Positions 46,590-57,850 of a DNA stretch of 64,000 nt are shown one piece after another. The stretch lies in contig NC_071390.1 in assembly GCF_022682495.2 (NCBI RefSeq), positions 166,309,220-166,373,219 of the forward strand, in the 5' to 3' direction. The notes below the pieces were generated by a model. The model was not told the origin of the DNA. It saw only the letters and a list, made by a program, of their open reading frames with translations, and did no database searches. This stretch comes from Desmodus rotundus. Taxonomy: Eukaryota > Chordata > Mammalia > Chiroptera > Phyllostomidae. Every line of letters begins with the position of its first letter. Position 1 is the stretch's first letter. A program made the position numbers and the translations under genes.

Positions 46590-46740
46590 AGTGAGGTGCC
46601 TTTATTATTTAATGTTCTCAACAGCCCTGTGAAGTGTGTGCTATCCACATTATATCGATGAGATGGCTAAGGTTCCCCAAAGTGCAAGTGGCTTCTCCAT
46701 GATCATGCCTCTAGGAAGTAGGCAATGCTTCCAGGTGGGG
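46590..46740 (-). mobile_element. second MIR SINE, antisense
   Basis: TTTATTATTTAATGTTCTCA with ACAGCCCTGTGAAG and CGATGAGATGGCTAAGGTTC resemble a reversed MIR immediately after the previous one. Confidence 0.65.
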
Positions 46741-46758
46741 GTGGGGGGGTGGGGGGGC
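46735..46758. repeat. G-rich run
   Basis: Four runs of five or more G (GGTGGGGGTGGGGGGGTGGG and on), a potential G-quadruplex on the plus strand. 46759-47162 to its right shows no repeat. Confidence 0.85.
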
Positions 46759-47162
46759 CGTGCTGTGCTCCAACAAGTTTGCAAAATGCTAGGTCAGATC
46801 TAAACAAGATTGTTCTTCCTTCTTATGTTGATATTGTTTAACCACAGGATGTGCTAGAGTCTTTAACATCATACCAAAGGCATACTGGGGGGCTCCCAAA
46901 GGATTTAATGGGCAGCCTTTCAAATGTATTGGACCGTAAAGCTTTTTTTGAGATCCACCTATTAACACTCTTTTGCAGTAATGTTTCCCAGAATACAAGT
47001 TTGGAAAACATGACACTATGGAAGTAATAACACCTGCCAGATAAGGAGAGCGATAGAGAGAGAGATATTTGTTGTTGCTGTTGCTGGTTAAGAGGTAATC
47101 ACAAAGTGCCCCAGGTGCCACTCAGGCCGGGGAGCTGCTGTGGGCCTCAGGGGCCTGACCCG

Positions 47163-47324
47163 CAGATGTCATTTGCTTCTTCCAGTGGGTTGTTGCTGCT
47201 GTCTCTCCTGAGCTCTGTGGCTTGCTGGGTCCCCCCTGCCAGGCAGATGTCATTTGCTTCTTCCAGTGGGTTGTTGCTGCTGTCTCTCCTGAGCTCTGTG
47301 GCTTGCTGGGTCCCCCCTGCTAGG
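47163..47324. repeat. 81-bp tandem duplication
   Basis: Two head-to-tail copies (47163-47243 and 47244-47324) beginning CAGATGTCATTTGCTTCTTC. I find one difference, near the copy end (CCAGG versus CTAGG). 81 is 27 codons, so an open frame runs through both as a duplicated leucine-rich peptide, but nothing indicates it is translated. Confidence 0.97.
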
Positions 47325-47363
47325 CTCTAATGTGGGCTCAAGCAGTTCACAAGGTCGCTTCTT

Positions 47364-47587
47364 TTTTTTTTTTTTAATCTTTTTTTAAATTTTTATTGTT
47401 ATTCAATTACAGTTGTATGCCTTTTCTCCCCATCCCTCCACCCCACCCCAGCTGAACCCACCTCCCTCCCCCACCTCCACCCTCCCCCTTGGTTTTGTCC
47501 ATGTGTCCTTTATAGTAGTTCCTGTAATCTAACAATAGCCAGGGACGGGGCGGGCGGGGGGTGGGGTGGGGCGCGGGACAGTGGGAA
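47364..47587 (-). mobile_element. young truncated L1 3' end, antisense, with TSD
   Basis: A T-run (complement of the A-tail), then TTATTCAATTACAGTTGTAT and CATCCCTCCACCCCACCCCA, the reverse of the bat L1 terminus also seen at 41355. Repeats CAAGGTCGCTTCTT (47350-47363) and CAAGGTTGCTTCTT (47588-47601) differ by one base. The far end contains a G-rich block (47543-47578). Confidence 0.92.
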
Positions 47588-47694
47588 CAAGGTTGCTTCT
47601 TGCTAAAGTCCAGTAAAGTAAAACTCAGGGCCAACTTTAGAGTCAGCACCACCCTTAGTATAGGCTGGCACTTAGCACGTTGGACTCCTTGTAA

Positions 47695-48365
47695 TAGGAG
47701 CTATAATTAATTCAGTGTTTAGTATATACCCGGTTTAACATGGGTTGTTTCACTTAGTCCATCCCACAACCTGCAGTGTAGATACTGTTGTAGAAGCCTC
47801 CAAAATGGCCCGTCCGTGGTCCCTCCCCACACCGAATCAGGGGCCACCCTGGGTGACCGACAGAATATGGCAGTGGTGATGGTGTGCGACTTCCAAGAGT
47901 TGCCATAAAGCCACTGTGGTTTCCATCTTGGTCTCTTGGATTGCTTGCTCTGCGTGAAGCCAGCTGTCTTTTTGTGAATATACTCAAGCAACACTGGAGA
48001 GGTCCCCAGGGAGAGGGACCAACTTGCCTGCCATGTGAGTCAGCTGTATTGGCAGAGGGACCTTCAGCCCCAGTCACACTTTCAGATGACTGGGGACCCC
48101 AGCTGACACCTGATTGCAACCTCATGAGAGACCCCAAGCAACTTCCAAATACCAGACCCACAGGGATAACTACGGTTATTTTAAGCAAACCAAGTTCCGG
48201 AGTGATTTGGAACTCTGAGAAATAACTAATACAGACACTACTGCGACCCCCCGTTTTTCAATCGAAGGAATGGAAGCTATTAGAGAGGTTAAGTTACTCA
48301 CTCAAAGCCACAGTCACAGTTTATGTGGCGGAGCTAGGATGTCGCAAAGGATTCTCTTCCTTGCA
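47695..48365 (-). mobile_element. MIR SINE, antisense, split by an LTR
   Basis: Left part 47695-47787 (CACTTAGTCCATCCCACAAC, GTGTAGATACTG) and right part 48239-48365 (GTTTTTCAATCGAAGGAATG, GAGAGGTTAAGTTACTCACT) join into one reversed MIR when 47788-48238 is removed. Confidence 0.75.
47788..48238 (+). mobile_element. MaLR (MLT1-like) solo LTR inside MIR
   Basis: Shares blocks with the LTR at 17718: ACTCAAGCAACACTGGAGAG, GTCACACTTTCAGATGACTG, GATTGCAACCTCATGAGAGA, ACCAGACCCACAGGGATAAC, ending AACTAATACAGACAC. TACTG at 47783-47787 and 48239-48243 is a 5-bp target duplication, as expected for ERVL-MaLR. The 113- and 144-codon open frames here lie in the LTR and are not genes. Confidence 0.75.
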
Positions 48366-49269
48366 TCTCAAAATACTGCCCCAGAAGTGGGCTTCAGAAT
48401 CCAGAAACTTATTTCTAGGCTCATTTATTTACTGTGGGGATGTGATAATATGGCAAGCTTTGGAGTCCATTCTTTACCTCTCATGAACTTGAGTCCCTCA
48501 GAGAGTATCAACTACCTGGTTATGGCCGAAGCAATTCAATATATTAAAAGTTCAAGCAGACTCTAGGCACTGGGTTCCTTCTTTAGCACCAGGCTGCACT
48601 TAGGTGGGGAGGAACACAGAAGGTTAGCGCAGCTGGCAATCTGTCATTCCCACCCTAGAGGGAATTAGCTCATCAGGATCCAGTCCTAACTGGCAGCAAA
48701 CTGAGGAGAGCAAAAGACAGGAAGACATAATTCTTGAGTATGGGTTACTTCGGGAGCAGGCAGGCTTGGATGGATGCCCCAGAGGGGTTTTGGAACAGCT
48801 AGAGGTCATCACGGGAACCCGGAGAAGGCAGGAATGGGGCCCAGCCACTGCAAGTGGGAAGGAACTTTTCTTCCCAGATTTACCTAAAGCCTGAAATACC
48901 CCAATTCCATCACAGAGATGGCTGTTATGTAAAGCGTCACCTTGAATAACTGCGGCTTCAGTTCCAGCCAGGAGCTGAAAAAGGAGTGCAGTAATTCTCT
49001 ACAAAGTTGGTTTTTAAAAATTAATTTAGAGGCAAAAGTCCTTAGCGCCAGATATAAATATCTTCAGAGATCCCCAAAACCAAAGTCAAGTGTCTTGGTT
49101 TAGGTCACATAGCTAAATAGAGGTAGAGTTTGGGTGAGGACCTAAAAATGTATGCTGTAATCACTACGTTTGATCAAACCAACTTGTCTGGGGTTGAAAA
49201 GCGCACGTCATTTCTTCCAAGAAGCTTTTCCTCATTAACGTTACCAAAGGTAGTCTGACATACACTATC
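48366..49269. other. unannotated interval
   Basis: Unique sequence with no gene or repeat recognised. Confidence 0.45.
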
Positions 49270-49600
49270 ACTTTATTAAGAAAAAAAATTTTAAACACCT
49301 GCTACGTGCCAGGCTAGGGATTTGGAAACAAACAAAAGGCAAAACTCCTCAGCTTTTCTGAAGGTTACATTTGGGCGGGGTGGGGGCAGGCACTGTAAGA
49401 TCAATGATACAGTTCTATAACAAGCTGAAAGGTGATGGAGAAAAGCAAAAAAGGGCAGGGGCTAGAGACACGGCTTGAGGGGTGGTTGGTGCAATTTACA
49501 CGTAGAATGCTCAGGGACGTTCTCACTGAAAAGGTGACATTTGAGCAACACTTGAAGGAGGTGAGGGAGCAAGCGGTGGGGTTATCAGCGCGGAGAGCAT
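49270..49600 (-). mobile_element. L2 LINE 3' region, antisense
   Basis: ACACCTGCTACGTGCCAGGC, AAAAGGTGACATTTGAGCAA and CACTTGAAGGAGGTGAGGGA with GCAAGCGGTGG follow reversed L2 very well. Confidence 0.8.
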
Positions 49601-50979
49601 ACCACTAATGCACATATTACTAGGGGATTATTCTCCAGTCCTTTCATACTTGCAATTTTATTCTTCTGACCCCTAGTAAATGCTCAGGAGTGGATATTTC
49701 ATCTGCTTTCTTTGGGTCTAATTTAAGTGCCTTCTGAAGAATGTTATTTGTACCACAGGATTTTAATAAATGCTTATTGAATATTTTGGTTGAAGTCATT
49801 TTCTCACCATTGCCCTTTTTAGGCAAGAAATGAAGGGGAAAATCTACAGTAGTTCAGTACTCTGTCCAATGGTCTAAATTACTTAAAATGTACAAACCAA
49901 CAGTTAGCTGGACTATCCAACATTCTGGGTTAGTATTTTTGCCTCCCATAAATATTGCATCTAAAAATATTTGCAAAAGTCTTGGCTTCTCCAAAATTCA
50001 AAACAGGAAGCCCCTATAGTCTTCAAGCTGCCTTTATTCACCTCCAAACCTCAAAGTCGAACCCACCATGACTATTTGGTAATTATAATCTTTTTGTAAA
50101 ATGAGTTTTGACACTTTTTGAAAATGGTTTCCTGCCTAAGCTAAAGACATCCTGTTATTCTTAATATTCTATGCCACCTAAATAGTAAGGTGTCTTGAAT
50201 TCATACGGACAGAACCATTCGCAGCCAATAACTTGTTCCTCTTTGATTTTTGCAAACAGTTACACTTCACAGAAACACTTTCCCATTTCCTGTTGAACCA
50301 GATTCTCAGTTTTCCTATCACCGAGACCCTGACCTCGTTTGATTCAGTGCTGTTCATACAGATATATAAGCTGTGCGTATTTTATTTGCTCTGAATTCGT
50401 TTTGAAGAGGCAGACTGAAAATTAAAAGGAATTGTAACAGTGGTGAATATGATAATGACCCCACTAATAATGCTGTTGGGGAAAATGTGACAGAAAGTCA
50501 AAGTCAGAAGACAGGCAGTGGTTGAGTGACGAGTTAACATCACACATACGAAACGGAGACAAGGCCACATCTTAATGAACTGGAGGGGCTGGGGCGGTAG
50601 GGCGTATCATTCTCTAAAGGGTAACTGAGCTCAGCCCAAACGGGGAAGAAATATCTGTTGTAAGAGAACCAGGAGAGCTTGCTGCTTTGACACCTGTGGG
50701 CATGTAAATGCCTTTGAGAACGAATATTAGGATAACATGGATGTCATTGGCATCGTTTTTTTTCTTCTAGTATTTCAGTGTATAGCTCCACACCTTCTCT
50801 CATAGTCATTCCTCAAATGTGTTTATTAATGCTTTATTTACCATATGGGAAAGAAAAGTTCAGTCACACACCAACCATCCTGCATCTTAATCATTTCAGG
50901 ATGTCAGATACAGTGAAAGGGATTGTCTTAATTCTTTCTACAGTGCATATGGTACTACTTGAGCATCTGGATTAGGAAA
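49601..50979. other. unannotated interval
   Basis: Unique sequence. ATTTTAATAAATGCTTATTG near 49760 could be a worn LINE/MIR terminus. Confidence 0.45.
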
Positions 50980-51095
50980 AGCAGCTGCTGACTCTGTATG
51001 TGAGACCTTTGGCAAATTCTTTACCATTCTGAACTTTACTTCCTTTAACTATAATACAGGGATAATAATACAAACTTAGATGAGGCTTAGGAACA
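50980..51095 (+). mobile_element. MIR SINE
   Basis: TGTGAGACCTTTGGCAAATT, CTGAACTTTACTTCCTTTAA and CTATAATACAGGGATAATAA follow the sense MIR core. Confidence 0.75.
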
Positions 51096-51109
51096 TAAAG
51101 AAAATGGCC

Positions 51110-51320
51110 AACTTATATTAGCTGGGCTCTAGGCAGTCTTTAAAACCCTTTACATGTACAAATTTACTTAATCCTAACAATAACCCTGTAACATAGGTGT
51201 CCTGGTTTACAGATGAGGGATTGAAGTACAAAGAGATCCAAGCCATTTGCTCGCAGCCACGTAATGGTGGAACTGGCTGCAAGGACCACATACTCAGTTT
51301 CCACTCTGAAATAGTTCTCT
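51110..51320 (-). mobile_element. MIR SINE, antisense
   Basis: CTTAATCCTAACAATAACCC, GTTTACAGATGAGGGATTGA and AAGTACAAAGAGATCCAAGC match reversed MIR. Opposite orientation to the adjoining copy at 50980. A sense MIR terminus (GTCAGTGCTCAATTAATGGT) may follow at 51330-51382. Confidence 0.8.
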
Positions 51321-51382
51321 AGTGACAGATGTTAAGCACAAAGTCAGTGCTCAATTAATGGTGATTATTGTTGCTGTTGTTA

Positions 51383-52314
51383 TAGAGAGGAATATGTTTC
51401 TTACTTCAGCAGATTCAGATGATTGTGTCTGGGAATTCCCAAACCCATTCAGGTGGGAAGAGAATGAGACCTGATAAAACAGAGACTTTAAAAAGAACTG
51501 TATCAACTACAACACTTCCTTTTGGACCACATGTCCTAGATTTACAATGGGACTCAACTAACTGGTCAACTCAATTAAAAAGAAAAGTGCTCTGTTAAAT
51601 GAAAGTAGCAGTTCAAGCTAATTTCTTGGCTAAATCAATTGTTCCGTTCCATTTAAAATAATCAACCTATCAATTCCGTGAGGCTCCAGCTTTCCTCCAA
51701 TGGTTTTGTGGTTCTTTGGGGTATAAGATGGAGTCAAAATATTGATTTTGTTCCTTCGATCAATAAATGGACTTTGTAAACAGGTCGCATCATGGAAGTG
51801 GCTATTTTTACCTACGCATTTTTATGTTCAGAATCTGTCACTTCTGCTGATGTTTCCTTGTTGGATTTTGTTGGAGAGCCAGGGGAGGGCTTTATTCTTG
51901 CCACAATGTGTCAGGGGGAGGTGATAAAAATGACAGTCAAGTAAAGCACTTTACTAAAGGTGTCAAAATATACCAGTGAAGATGTTTGATCATACTTCAT
52001 TACTAGAAGCCAGAATGCAAAAGCTATGCTCTCATTTTTATTATTTTGTGGGCCATTTTGATGCTACGACAAAGGTGTGAAAAAGCTAATGACTGACTAT
52101 TTGAAGAAAAAAAAGAAGAGAAATAAACTGAACTTATTTATAAGGAAATAAAAATAAACCATTGGTTGAATCAGAAATAAAGCAGATTTCATGAAACAAA
52201 AGAACTTAAATCTACCCGGGTTCTAATTCTGGCTTGGTGCTCTACATTTATCTCATTTTTTTCCTTACTATTATCCTACTGTTTTTACCTTGCTGTCTTT
52301 ATCCTATAATAAAG
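51383..52314. other. unannotated AT-rich interval
   Basis: Unique sequence with no gene or repeat recognised. Confidence 0.45.
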
Positions 52315-52455
52315 CCCATAACTACTGGCACTATTATTAATCCATGTTTTATAGATGAGAGGTGAGCTTCCTTGCTCAAGGACACACAGCTAGTAAGTAG
52401 CAGAGATAGGATTTGAACCCAGGTCTAGTTATACCTAAGTCTGTGCCCTTTGTTA
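52315..52455 (-). mobile_element. MIR SINE, antisense
   Basis: CAAGGACACACAGCTAGTAA, GTAGCAGAGATAGGATTTGA and ACCCAGGTCTAG are an excellent match to the reversed MIR. Confidence 0.9.
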
Positions 52456-54416
52456 TTATTTTATTCTGCCTCATAGTGAGGGGAGAGTTCTGATGCAGTG
52501 AAGTAAGGTGGAAAAGTTAAGGGAGCAAGAACTGCTGGATAGAAGTGGACACTGGGGATGGGGGCAGTTTCTCCAAATAGCCAAGGTAAGAGCAGCACTG
52601 GCCAGCAGGGGCCCAATGGAAGGAAGAAGACACAAAAATGGAGGCCAGCTTTAGAAATCTTCACCCTTTCCTTAACTGCACCAGGGTTCAGCCCTACAGA
52701 GTAAAGCACATCAACCCACTTACGACAGATTTCTCTCATTTCACTCAGCTACGCTGTGCCCCATCTCAACTGGGGAAGTGCTTTGGCCTGCCACAAACAC
52801 CCATAGAACTTTCTACCACATTCAGGAAAATCTACCCCCCCACACCAAAAAAAAAAAAGAGAAGAGAGGTACAGAGTTTATTAAATTTCTTTCAGGCTCC
52901 CTGCCTGATTCTCTCTCCTGCTGCCTAACTCGTTTTAATTTCTCCCAAGGAAGCCCACGGGTATGTGCTGATTTGCTTGGCTACAGTCGCGGGCACTCTT
53001 TAGAAAAACAAAGCCAAGAAGAACTCTAAAGCTCCCGTGACTTGCACCATCAGCCAATAGTTGTTTTATTAAGTGCTGATTCCTCCCGTGGAGCTGAGTT
53101 AATGGAGATGGGGGAAAAATTCAGGGCCCAAACAAGGAACCATTCAGATGTAGTATTCAAAACATCAAGGTAACAGAGAGTTTCTGTACCAAGCCCCGTG
53201 GGGCCAAGTTCTGTATGAACGAAGGCGGCATGGAGGTCCCACATCCACCCGGTGGAGCTATTCATGGAGACCAGAGACCGAGCACAAGGGAAAAGACCTA
53301 TTACTCATGGCCTCCATGCCCAGCCAGCTCAAAATTGTTCCCTAGGAGAGTTGCATTTTGTCCAATTTTATTTTAAAATCTGGGTCTTACCTAGAATTGT
53401 GTTGTTAATAACATGTAGTGTTCTTGGGTGTTGGTTTGCTTCTCCTCCACTGTTTCAAAAAAAAGGAGGATTGTAGAGACTTGAAAACAAGATACACATC
53501 AGAAAATAAAGGCTCAAATTAAGAACCTTGCGAAATGTGGAACAAAATACGAATTGGAAGGGGAACTGAAAGCGTTATAAATCATGGCTATCAGAACAAA
53601 ACATCACTATTAATGACACATACTTGTGGCAATGAAATCTAGATCTGCAACTCACTAGATTTCTCACAGAGGAGAGACTCCTTGTATGCCCAGACGTGGT
53701 GTGAGTGTGAGTGCGTGTATGTGTATGTGAGTGGGTGTATGGTTTAAAAGGAATAACCCAAAGAGAAAGAGGCAGCCTATGAAGCAGCAACTGGGGAAAA
53801 TGGCAAAACGAGGAGTGATGGATAAAGTAGCCAAACCAAGAGTCTGCTGCTGAAATTACAACCAGATTGCCTCTGAAAAGCAAATAAACTTGAACAAATA
53901 AACCCCTGTGGCAGATTAGCTTTCATAAGCCTACCTGCAAGACAATGTCCAGACCCCTCCTTCCAGACAAAAGGCGAATGGCTAAGAGGAGGGAGGGGGT
54001 GGCCTGTTCACTGACTGTAGGAGCTGGGAGGCCCTGAACTGTCCCCAAGAGGCCTGCTCATCATGGGTGGAATGACACAGGCGAAGACTGCCGGTGAGGC
54101 CTGGAAACAAGTAGCCGTTCAGGAAACAGAGAAACCAGAGATGCTAAGGCGCATTCTCTTGGGATACTTGGGAACGAGAATGTAAAAGCCAGCCGGAGAG
54201 GCCTAGGCCAGCAGGGAGACGGGGAGCAAGCGTGCTGACATCTGACATGTATTAGCAGCACCCAGATGCTCCGTGACTAAAATGAAGGCAGCTCGGCGTT
54301 TATGGATTTCCACATCACAGCGGCAGATTCTGGGAGAGCGTTCTCGGAATCAGGTGGACATATGGCGGTATACCCTGCGCCTGCTGCCTCGGATATTCTG
54401 AGACAGCAGCGACTCC
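52456..54416. other. unannotated interval
   Basis: Unique sequence with a TG-rich stretch (53699-53741) and short poly-A (52848-52858). Open frames to 102 codons have no domain. Confidence 0.45.
53699..53741. repeat. degenerate (TG)n repeat
   Basis: GTGTGAGTGTGAGTGCGTGT-type interrupted alternating tract. Confidence 0.8.
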
Positions 54417-54434
54417 AAAAAAAAAAAAAAAAAG
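54417..54434. repeat. poly-A run
   Basis: Eighteen A residues with no recognised retroelement to the left. Confidence 0.9.
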
Positions 54435-54557
54435 AATAAATGGATATAAGACTGTGCCAAACTCCACTCTGCTCTGGGTGGGGATGGTATTAATTCAACC
54501 ACATAGATCCCTGTATAGAGTTCAATCTTGGGCCCTTCTCATGAATAAGAGGAATCT

Positions 54558-54791
54558 TTAAAAAAATAAAAAAACCAACTTTACTTATTTATTTTTATTT
54601 AGAGAGAGGGGAAGAGAGGGAGAAAGAGAGGGAGAGAAACATCGATGTGAGAAACATCAATCGGTTGCCTTCCGTCCTTGCCCTGACCAGAGACTGAACC
54701 TGCAACCCAGGCATGGGCCCTGACCAGGAATCAAACATGGGACCTTTCGGTTTGCAGGATGACTCCCAACCAACTGAGCCACCCCAGCCAC
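54558..54791 (-). mobile_element. Ves SINE, antisense
   Basis: TTATTTTTATTTAGAGAGAG at the left, CAACCCAGGCATGGGCCCTG, GACCTTTCGGTTTGCAGGAT, ending CTGAGCCACCCCAGCCACA. Flanks TAAGAGGAATCTT and TAAGAAGAATCTG are a worn duplication. ACATCGATGTGAGAAACATC contains an internal repeat of AGAAACATC. Confidence 0.92.
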
Positions 54792-55919
54792 AGTAAGAAG
54801 AATCTGAATAATGATCAACTGCTAATATTTATTATTGCTTCCTGTATGCCAAGCTCATTATTTGCATTTTCTTATGATACCGCACAGCTGCCCATTATTA
54901 CCATCCATTTCCATTGTGCGTAGCTGTTGGGGAACCAGCCAACTGACTGTGGCCCGGACCAGGCAGAGGTTGGATCTAAACAGCAGGCCCTGCTCACTAA
55001 CAGCAGATCCTAGTCAGCTAACCACCCTGCTCAAAGCACTGAGGTCCTGAACTCAGTTAGTTAAGAGATTACCCAGGTCTTTGTAGTGGTGAAGGATACA
55101 GGAAAGGATTCAAATCTAATTACATGGCTGCCAATCATGCAGGATCTAACCATCTGATGACTCAAATGAAAAGGTTTTTTTAATTCTTCTAATGTTGCTG
55201 CATAAACATGCTCTACTCTGCTTTTTTGAGACAGAGACACAGGTGGATAGCTGGGGCTTATGCAAAAGAGCCACTTCCAGGGCTGTTCCTCGTGGTCAGA
55301 GAGAATTTATCCACCTCTCTCACCCCCGACACCTCTGCAGTTCTGAACAAGGAGAAGTGACATTTGGAATGATACACTGAGGCCCCGCCGAATCCAGGAG
55401 TGCCTTCCTCATCAGTAAGGACTCATCATTGAATAAATTTAAATCATGTTTGGCCTAGTTTTCTGTTAACCAGTTTCATTGCATGCATTCTAATTCTGAC
55501 AAAATTGGACGACTATGTATGGTATCCATGGCAACCTTCACTTAAATAGAATATGAAATTAACCAGACTACTCTGTGCCTCTGACATTCTAGATAAATGG
55601 AGTTAACCACAGACAGCGTCGTGTTGGCACTCTTTTCGAGCAATTTTGCGAATGCTATGCCTATCCGCTGCAAGAAAGGGTCAGATTGTTTCCTTTGTGG
55701 CCGGGCTTGGATTGACAACCATCGCAGGGCCGATCCGAGCCCTGGTTTCCCCCTTCCAGAGCTGCAGACTTTGGCTGGTTAGCTCTTCTAATTGCTCCTC
55801 TGCCCCTGATGTTCATCAGCTTGATTCAGAATTTTTATTCCCCTCCTTCTATTTAGTGGCATGACAGGTGAAAATACCCTGTTTCTATTTTACTAGTGTT
55901 TGTCCTTGATTAAAAAAAG
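54792..55919. other. unannotated interval
   Basis: Unique sequence. 54820-55040 may contain a worn MIR (GCTAATATTTATTATTGCTT, TGTATGCCAAGCTCATTATT). No gene recognised. Confidence 0.4.
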
Positions 55920-57190
55920 AAAAAAGATTTTGTTTTTTACAGCCTTTTTGAGCAGAAACGACAGCGTCCTCTCCCCATCCCCTCAGTGTCTCCTATTATT
56001 AGCACACTGCGATGGTGTGGTACACGGCGCGAACCTACACGGATACATCATTAGTAACTCAAGTCCATAGTTTATGTAGGGTTTACTCTTGGTGCTGTGT
56101 GTCCCGTGAGTTTTGACAAATACATAATGAGTTGTATCTGTTACTGTAGGCACCTCGTTAGGTATTAGCAAAGAGAAGGGAGAAAACTGGCTGAGCCCGA
56201 TTAAATTGGGAAACTACAGTTTCACAGGCAGTCCAGGGAATAGCCCATGTTGCTCCTCTGCCAAACGGATTAATGTCCAAGGGGTCAGGAAAGACTGGCT
56301 TTCCAATCACCCCAGGGAACAACTGGCAACCTCCCTATTAATAGCAGAGGAAGAAGATGGTGCAGGGGCAGTTCTTTACTAAGTACATGCCCAGTAGGAG
56401 CCAAAGTGGACATTGGAAAGGGGAAGAGAAAAACCTGGGAAAATCTGGAGGAAAGATCCGATAGGATGAGGACACAAGCCCGGGAAAAACCAGGAAAGAG
56501 ACTAGACAGTTTGAAAGAAAGCCTCCTTCCCCGCCAAGCCCAAGAAAATATAGAGAAACTGAACAAAGGCCCCAGTCTCTCTGTAGCAGCCACGCAGGCT
56601 GGAGTATTGATCTCAGCCCAGATGCCATCAAGCCTTGGAGGCAGAAGTGCAGACAGGGAATGAGGCACAGAAAAGTTTGGTAACTTGACCAGGTCAGCTT
56701 CAGGGGCCAGGTGTTGTAGCTCTGGGTCCCATTGATTTTCCTGGGCCTGCTGGGACCAAGTGCAGGCCTGCAGCCCTGGAAGCTGGACTTCTCCTGCAGT
56801 GAAACGGAGCTGAAGCACTTGGCTATGGATGAGACACTGGGCCCCTATCACTCAAATCCCCCTTTGAGAGTGTCCCTGAATTCCTTTCCTGTGACATTGT
56901 TGAAGAATTATTTCCAGACCTGTCCAGCAGACCTTCCTTGGTACCAGTCTTCCTCCGATATCATCCACTATTGTAGTATCATGCAGAATAGGTTCACAGT
57001 CACAAAAGTCCTCTGTGCTCCACCTGCCCATTCCTCCCTCCTCTCCAGTCCTGGGCAACCACTGAACTTTTTGCTGTCTATGATTTCGCCTTGTCCAGAA
57101 TGTCGTGTAGCTGGAATCAGACAGAGCGTAGTCTCCAGACTGGCTTCCTGCACTTAGTTATACGCAATTAAGTTTTCTCCCTGTCTTTTC
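55920..57190 (-). mobile_element. ancient L1 3' region, split by about 0.8 kb
   Basis: Left part about 55920-56150: GCGAACCTACACGGATACAT, CAAGTCCATAGTTTATGTAG and GTTTTGACAAATACATAATG. Right part about 56957-57190: GTAGTATCATGCAGAATAGG, TCCTCTGTGCTCCACCTGCC and GGCAACCACTGAACTTTTTG. The two are collinear parts of one old L1 block, with a few bases around the break (TATC...TGTAG) present on both sides. Confidence 0.75.
56151..56956. other. unidentified ~806-bp segment inside L1
   Basis: Non-L1 sequence, GC-moderate. It carries a 188-codon minus-strand open frame (56285-56851), the window's second longest. Its product is low in recognisable motifs (Leu/Ser/Pro-rich), with no domain. No LTR ends, poly-A or inverted termini are clear, so its origin is unknown. 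Confidence 0.55.
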
Positions 57191-57208
57191 ATTGCCTTTC
57201 ACTTTTTA

Positions 57209-57410
57209 AAAAACATTTTATTTATTTCTTTTTATAGAGGGGAAGGGAGGGAGAAAGAGAGGGAGAGAAACATCAGTGTGTGATTGCTTCTCAAGTGCGT
57301 CTACTGGGGACCTGGCCCACAGCCCAGGCACGTGCCCTGACCGGAAACCGAACCAGCCACCCCCTGCTTTGAAGTCTGACACCCAACCCACTGAGCCACA
57401 CCAGCCAGGG
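57209..57410 (-). mobile_element. Ves SINE, antisense
   Basis: TTTATTTCTTTTTATAGAGG at the left, CACAGCCCAGGCACGTGCCC, and end TGAGCCACACCAGCCAGGG. Flanks TGCCTTTCACTTTTTAA (57193) and TGCCTTTTATTTTTTAA (57411) are a slightly worn duplication. Confidence 0.93.
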
Positions 57411-57636
57411 TGCCTTTTATTTTTTAACAAACATGTAAACATATATGTTTCTATCAAAATAAAAACTTACTATCTATCACTCACTCTGTTTTCCTACCAT
57501 AAAGCAATGCATATGTTTCTTCTGTTTTCCTTCATATGAGCTACCTGCAACCCAGGTTTTGATAACATTTTGATTCCAGATAGGTATTAAACTTTTTAAT
57601 ATTATATTATACCTTTTCTATTGGACAACTCTTTTA

Positions 57637-57850
57637 TTTTAAAAGATTTTATTATTTAATTTTAGAGAGAGGGGGAGGGAGAGAGAAAGAGAGGAAGAGA
57701 AACATCAATGTGTGGTTGCCTCCCACATGCCCCCTACTGGGGACCTGGCCTGCCACCCAAGCATGTGCCCTGACCAGGAATTGAACCAGCGACCCTTTGG
57801 TTCACTGTCACTCGCCAGTGCTCAATCCACTGAGCCACACCAGCCAGGGC
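57637..57850 (-). mobile_element. Ves SINE, antisense
   Basis: AAGATTTTATTATTTAATTT at the left, GGGGACCTGGCCTGCCACCC, GACCAGGAATTGAACCAGCG, ending TGAGCCACACCAGCCAGGGC. Same orientation as the copy 230 bp to its left. Confidence 0.93.

Noticed and set aside
56285..56851. 188-codon minus-strand open frame as a gene
   Set aside because: Leu/Ser/Pro-rich with no motif. Kept only as part of the unidentified insert, since length alone is weak evidence.
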